Of a stretch of DNA of 15,210 nucleotides, positions 14,083-15,210 are shown piece by piece. The stretch lies in the NCBI GenBank assembly GCA_045661365.1, contig JAZRFL010000135.1, positions 1 to 15,210 on the forward strand. The letters are read 5' to 3'. This stretch comes from UMGS1484 sp045661365 (GTDB lineage Bacteria > Bacillota > Clostridia > Oscillospirales > Acutalibacteraceae). The stretch's first letter is position 1; each line of letters starts with the position of its first letter. The notes beneath the pieces were generated by a model, which saw nothing but the letters and a program-made list of their open reading frames with translations, searched no databases and had not been told where the DNA came from. Position numbers and translations under genes: made by a program.

Positions 14083-14109
14083 AAAAGGCAAGGTTCATAG
14101 CCTTGCCTT
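14083..14109 (-). terminator. Intrinsic terminator of sleB
   Basis: On the - strand AAGGCAAGG (complement of 14101-14109) pairs with CCTTGCCTT (complement of 14085-14093) around a seven-base loop. The strand continues as TTTTGTGTTTC. It begins eight bases beyond the sleB stop codon and ends well before the -35 box of the next operon, separating the two - strand units. Confidence 0.87.
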
Positions 14110-14117
14110 ACTGTATA

Positions 14118-14801
14118 TTATCTGCAAAATCGGTGATTCCCGATCACCGTGATCACCGGACGGGAAAAAATCCAGGAACTTGTTGCAGTGCGGGGATTAT
14201 AATAGTATATAGCCCCGCCACTGGGATCCCATCCATTCATGGCATCTTTGGCCGCTTTGTATGCGCTGTCGGTTACTTCTTTCCAAAACTGTCCGTCATA
14301 CAAGCAGGAAAAGGCGCCTGACTGATATATTACCCCCGAAATGGTATTGGGAAATGAAGGATGGGAGACACGATTGAGCACCACTGCGCCTACTGCCACT
14401 TGCCCTACGTAGGGCTCACCTCTTGCCTCGGCTGAAATTAAACGAGCAAGCAGATTGTAATCGTTGGTGGAATATCCGTTGTTGCCACCCGAAGAAGAGA
14501 TCCCCATGGCGCGTAGCGTGGCGGGTCCGGCAACGCCGTCTGCCGCAAGTCCGTTCTTTCGTTGAAAGTAAACCACTGCGTTTTTGGTTTGTGTTCCGAA
14601 AATACCATCTACGCTTCCTTTATAGTATCCCCATTTTTTTAAACGAGTTTGAATTTCTCGCACCTCGCTGCCGGTGGAGCCCATTTTTGACAAGGCGTCA
14701 CTACCACCTGAAAAGACGAGAGATATGACTAGAATATTCAGCAGTACCACGACTGAGATTTTCCATATTCTGTAAAATGTGGGATTTACGTTTTTCACCA
14801 T
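14118..14801 (-). CDS. sleB: Spore cortex-lytic enzyme SleB
   Basis: SleB is a lytic transglycosylase-type hydrolase that degrades spore cortex peptidoglycan during germination. The 227-residue product has a hydrophobic N-terminal segment (about 13-31) serving as signal or anchor. A peptidoglycan-binding domain follows (about 43-98: GSEVREIQTRLKKWGYYKG, DGIFGTQTKNAVVYFQ). The SleB/hydrolase_2 domain spans about 115-227, with ISAEARGEPYVGQVAVGAVV and the probable catalytic E125. AAGGAGCGG upstream of the ATG is the ribosome binding site. No ypeB partner is adjacent, and the gene has its own terminator. No convincing sigma-A promoter was found upstream; a forespore-type promoter would be expected but is not clear. 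A vegetative cell-wall hydrolase of the same family is the main alternative. Confidence 0.88.
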   Translation of the reverse strand: MVKNVNPTFYRIWKISVVVLLNILVISLVFSGGSDALSKMGSTGSEVREIQTRLKKWGYYKGSVDGIFGTQTKNAVVYFQRKNGLAADGVAGPATLRAMGISSSGGNNGYSTNDYNLLARLISAEARGEPYVGQVAVGAVVLNRVSHPSFPNTISGVIYQSGAFSCLYDGQFWKEVTDSAYKAAKDAMNGWDPSGGAIYYYNPRTATSSWIFSRPVITVIGNHRFCR

Positions 14802-14939
14802 TTTTGCCGCTCCTTGTTCATGTAACGTGTTTTGTTATTAATTTCCCCGCTAAAGTCAAAAATATGCGTGTCGTTTTTCCAAAAACTACCCCTATATATT
14901 TGTATAAAAAACAGGGCAAAACACTACATGTAGAGCGAC

Positions 14940-14979
14940 AAAAAAAATATTAAAAAAACGCAAAAAAACATGAAAAAAA
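14940..14979 (+). promoter_or_regulatory. Four phased A-tracts, probable UP element/curved DNA
   Basis: Runs of 8, 7, 7 and 7 adenines lie at 14940-14947, 14952-14958, 14962-14968 and 14973-14979. Their centres are about 11.5, 10 and 11 bases apart, close to one helical turn. The last ends three bases before the -35 box of the first promoter. Phased A-tracts bend DNA, and A-rich sequence here is where the polymerase alpha C-terminal domain binds at rRNA promoters. Confidence 0.8.
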
Positions 14980-14982
14980 CAC

Positions 14983-15011
14983 TTGACAAACGGGGAAATG
15001 TTTGGTATTAT
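14983..15011 (+). promoter_or_regulatory. Promoter P1, rRNA-operon type
   Basis: TTGACA (14983-14988) is a perfect -35 box. It is followed by exactly 17 bases and TATTAT (15006-15011), five of six matches to the -10 consensus. The expected start is near 15017-15018. No coding start follows, and a second equally strong promoter lies 123 bp downstream. Tandem strong promoters in front of a non-coding leader are typical of rRNA operons. Confidence 0.9.
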
Positions 15012-15067
15012 AGCGGAGCACTCTCAAAAACGGCTCTGCTGAGCGGTTTAAAAGAGGCTCACGAAAA

Positions 15068-15085
15068 GAACTTTGAAAAAAGTTC
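15068..15085 (+). promoter_or_regulatory. Hairpin with boxA-like sequence in the P1 leader
   Basis: GAACTTT (15068-15074), a GAAA loop (15075-15078) and AAAGTTC (15079-15085) form a perfect 7-bp stem with a GNRA-type tetraloop. The sequence CTTTGAAAA inside it matches the core of Gram-positive rRNA boxA antitermination sites. Its A-runs also belong to the second set of A-tracts upstream of P2. Function is inferred. Confidence 0.5.
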
Positions 15086-15105
15086 AAAAAAAGTGAAAAA
15101 AGTTC

Positions 15106-15134
15106 TTGACAAAGGCGAATGGTTGTGTTACAAT
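15106..15134 (+). promoter_or_regulatory. Promoter P2, rRNA-operon type
   Basis: TTGACA (15106-15111), 17 bases, TACAAT (15129-15134). This is again a perfect -35 box and five of six in the -10 box. A-tracts at 15076-15081, 15086-15092 and 15096-15101 are spaced about 10 bases apart just upstream. The expected start is near 15141. Both promoters share TTGACAAA followed by a G-rich spacer start, which suggests duplication. Confidence 0.9.
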
Positions 15135-15210
15135 AGCCTTCGGCGCTTCGGGAAACGAAGCAGTCAAGCGGACCTTGAAAATTAAACAACGATAGAAGGA
15201 ACCCGAGATT
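15135..15210 (+). promoter_or_regulatory. Probable rRNA operon leader with hairpin and boxA-like element
   Basis: Downstream of P2, GCTTCG (15145-15150) and CGAAGC (15156-15161) form a hairpin with a GGAAA loop. GACCTTGAAAATTAAAC (15171-15187) resembles the boxA region (CTTTGAAAAxTAAAC) found just before 16S rRNA genes in Firmicutes. There is no ribosome binding site or open frame of note. The 16S gene itself is not in the window, so the assignment rests on these signals. A tRNA or other stable-RNA operon is the alternative. Confidence 0.75.

Larger units (their letters stand above)
14802..15210. other. Gene-free region: sleB upstream sequence and rRNA-type promoter region
   Basis: About 400 bases without a credible gene. 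The left third (14802-14920) is the upstream region of sleB. The middle contains the palindrome CTACATGTAG (14924-14933) and a series of A-tracts. The right part holds two tandem promoters, two small hairpins and boxA-like sequences. The open frames across 14950-15189 on either strand are lysine- or phenylalanine-rich artefacts of A/T runs and lack ribosome binding sites. Confidence 0.8.

Noticed and set aside
14831..14859. Possible sigma-A promoter for sleB (TTGACT, 17 bp, AACAAA)
   Set aside because: The -10 hexamer is too poor.
14836..14867. Possible sigma-G promoter for sleB (GCATA and ATTAATA on the - strand)
   Set aside because: The spacer is about 20 bases and the -10 box lacks the expected leading C, so the match is too weak to call.
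14970..15185. 71-codon + strand open frame at the right edge
   Set aside because: It spans both tandem promoters and their A-tracts, has no ribosome binding site and a lysine/serine low-complexity product.
1..15210. CRISPR arrays, insertion sequences, integrases, tRNA genes or phage genes
   Set aside because: No repeat-spacer pattern, transposase-like product, terminal repeats or cloverleaf sequence was seen on either strand.

Overview
The window carries the distal part of an S10-spc-alpha ribosomal protein cluster, followed by an oppositely oriented five-gene housekeeping operon, a spore cortex-lytic enzyme gene and, at the right edge, the promoter region of what is probably a ribosomal RNA operon. 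The gene order (rplX-rplE-rpsZ-rpsH through secY-adk-map-KOW gene-infA-rpmJ), strong AGGAGG ribosome binding sites, zinc-type S14, S4 and adenylate kinase, an RNase M5-like gene and sleB all point to a Gram-positive, spore-forming Firmicute, most likely a member of the Clostridia. The species cannot be named from the sequence alone.

Bases 1-10756 (+ strand): rpmC (5' end cut by the window), rpsQ, rplN, rplX, rplE, rpsZ, rpsH, rplF, rplR, rpsE, rpmD, rplO, secY, adk, map, a small KOW-domain RNA-binding protein gene, infA, rpmJ (37 codons), rpsM, rpsK, rpsD, rpoA and rplQ. Gaps are short (often 10-30 bp), with a 1-bp overlap at rpmC/rpsQ and a 4-bp overlap at adk/map. The only large structure inside the run is a perfect 13-bp hairpin between secY and adk. 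Together these genes build both ribosomal subunits, the Sec translocon, the RNA polymerase alpha subunit, initiation factor 1, the N-terminal methionine-removing enzyme and adenylate kinase. A strong intrinsic terminator follows rplQ.

Bases 10846-14058 (- strand): a promoter with near-consensus boxes (TTGCCA, 17 bp, TATACT) precedes a YczE/YitT-like membrane protein gene, dut, a HIT-family hydrolase gene, holA and an RNase M5-like Toprim gene. Intergenic gaps are 12, 12 and 18 bp, then an 8-bp overlap. The operon ends in a terminator whose stem is built partly from the last codons of the Toprim gene.

Bases 14083-14801 (- strand): a single-gene sleB unit with its own terminator. Bases 14802-15210 hold no gene. 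They contain helically phased A-tracts, two tandem promoters that each have a TTGACA box and an exact 17-bp spacer, small hairpins and two boxA-like sequences. This is the architecture of an rRNA operon leader reading out of the window to the right.

The content is mostly ordinary, highly conserved housekeeping sequence, and I see no defence, mobile or otherwise novel gene system. The observations most worth a second look are regulatory: the phased A-tracts and duplicated boxA-like hairpin at the right edge, the secY-adk hairpin, and the terminator that overlaps a coding end.
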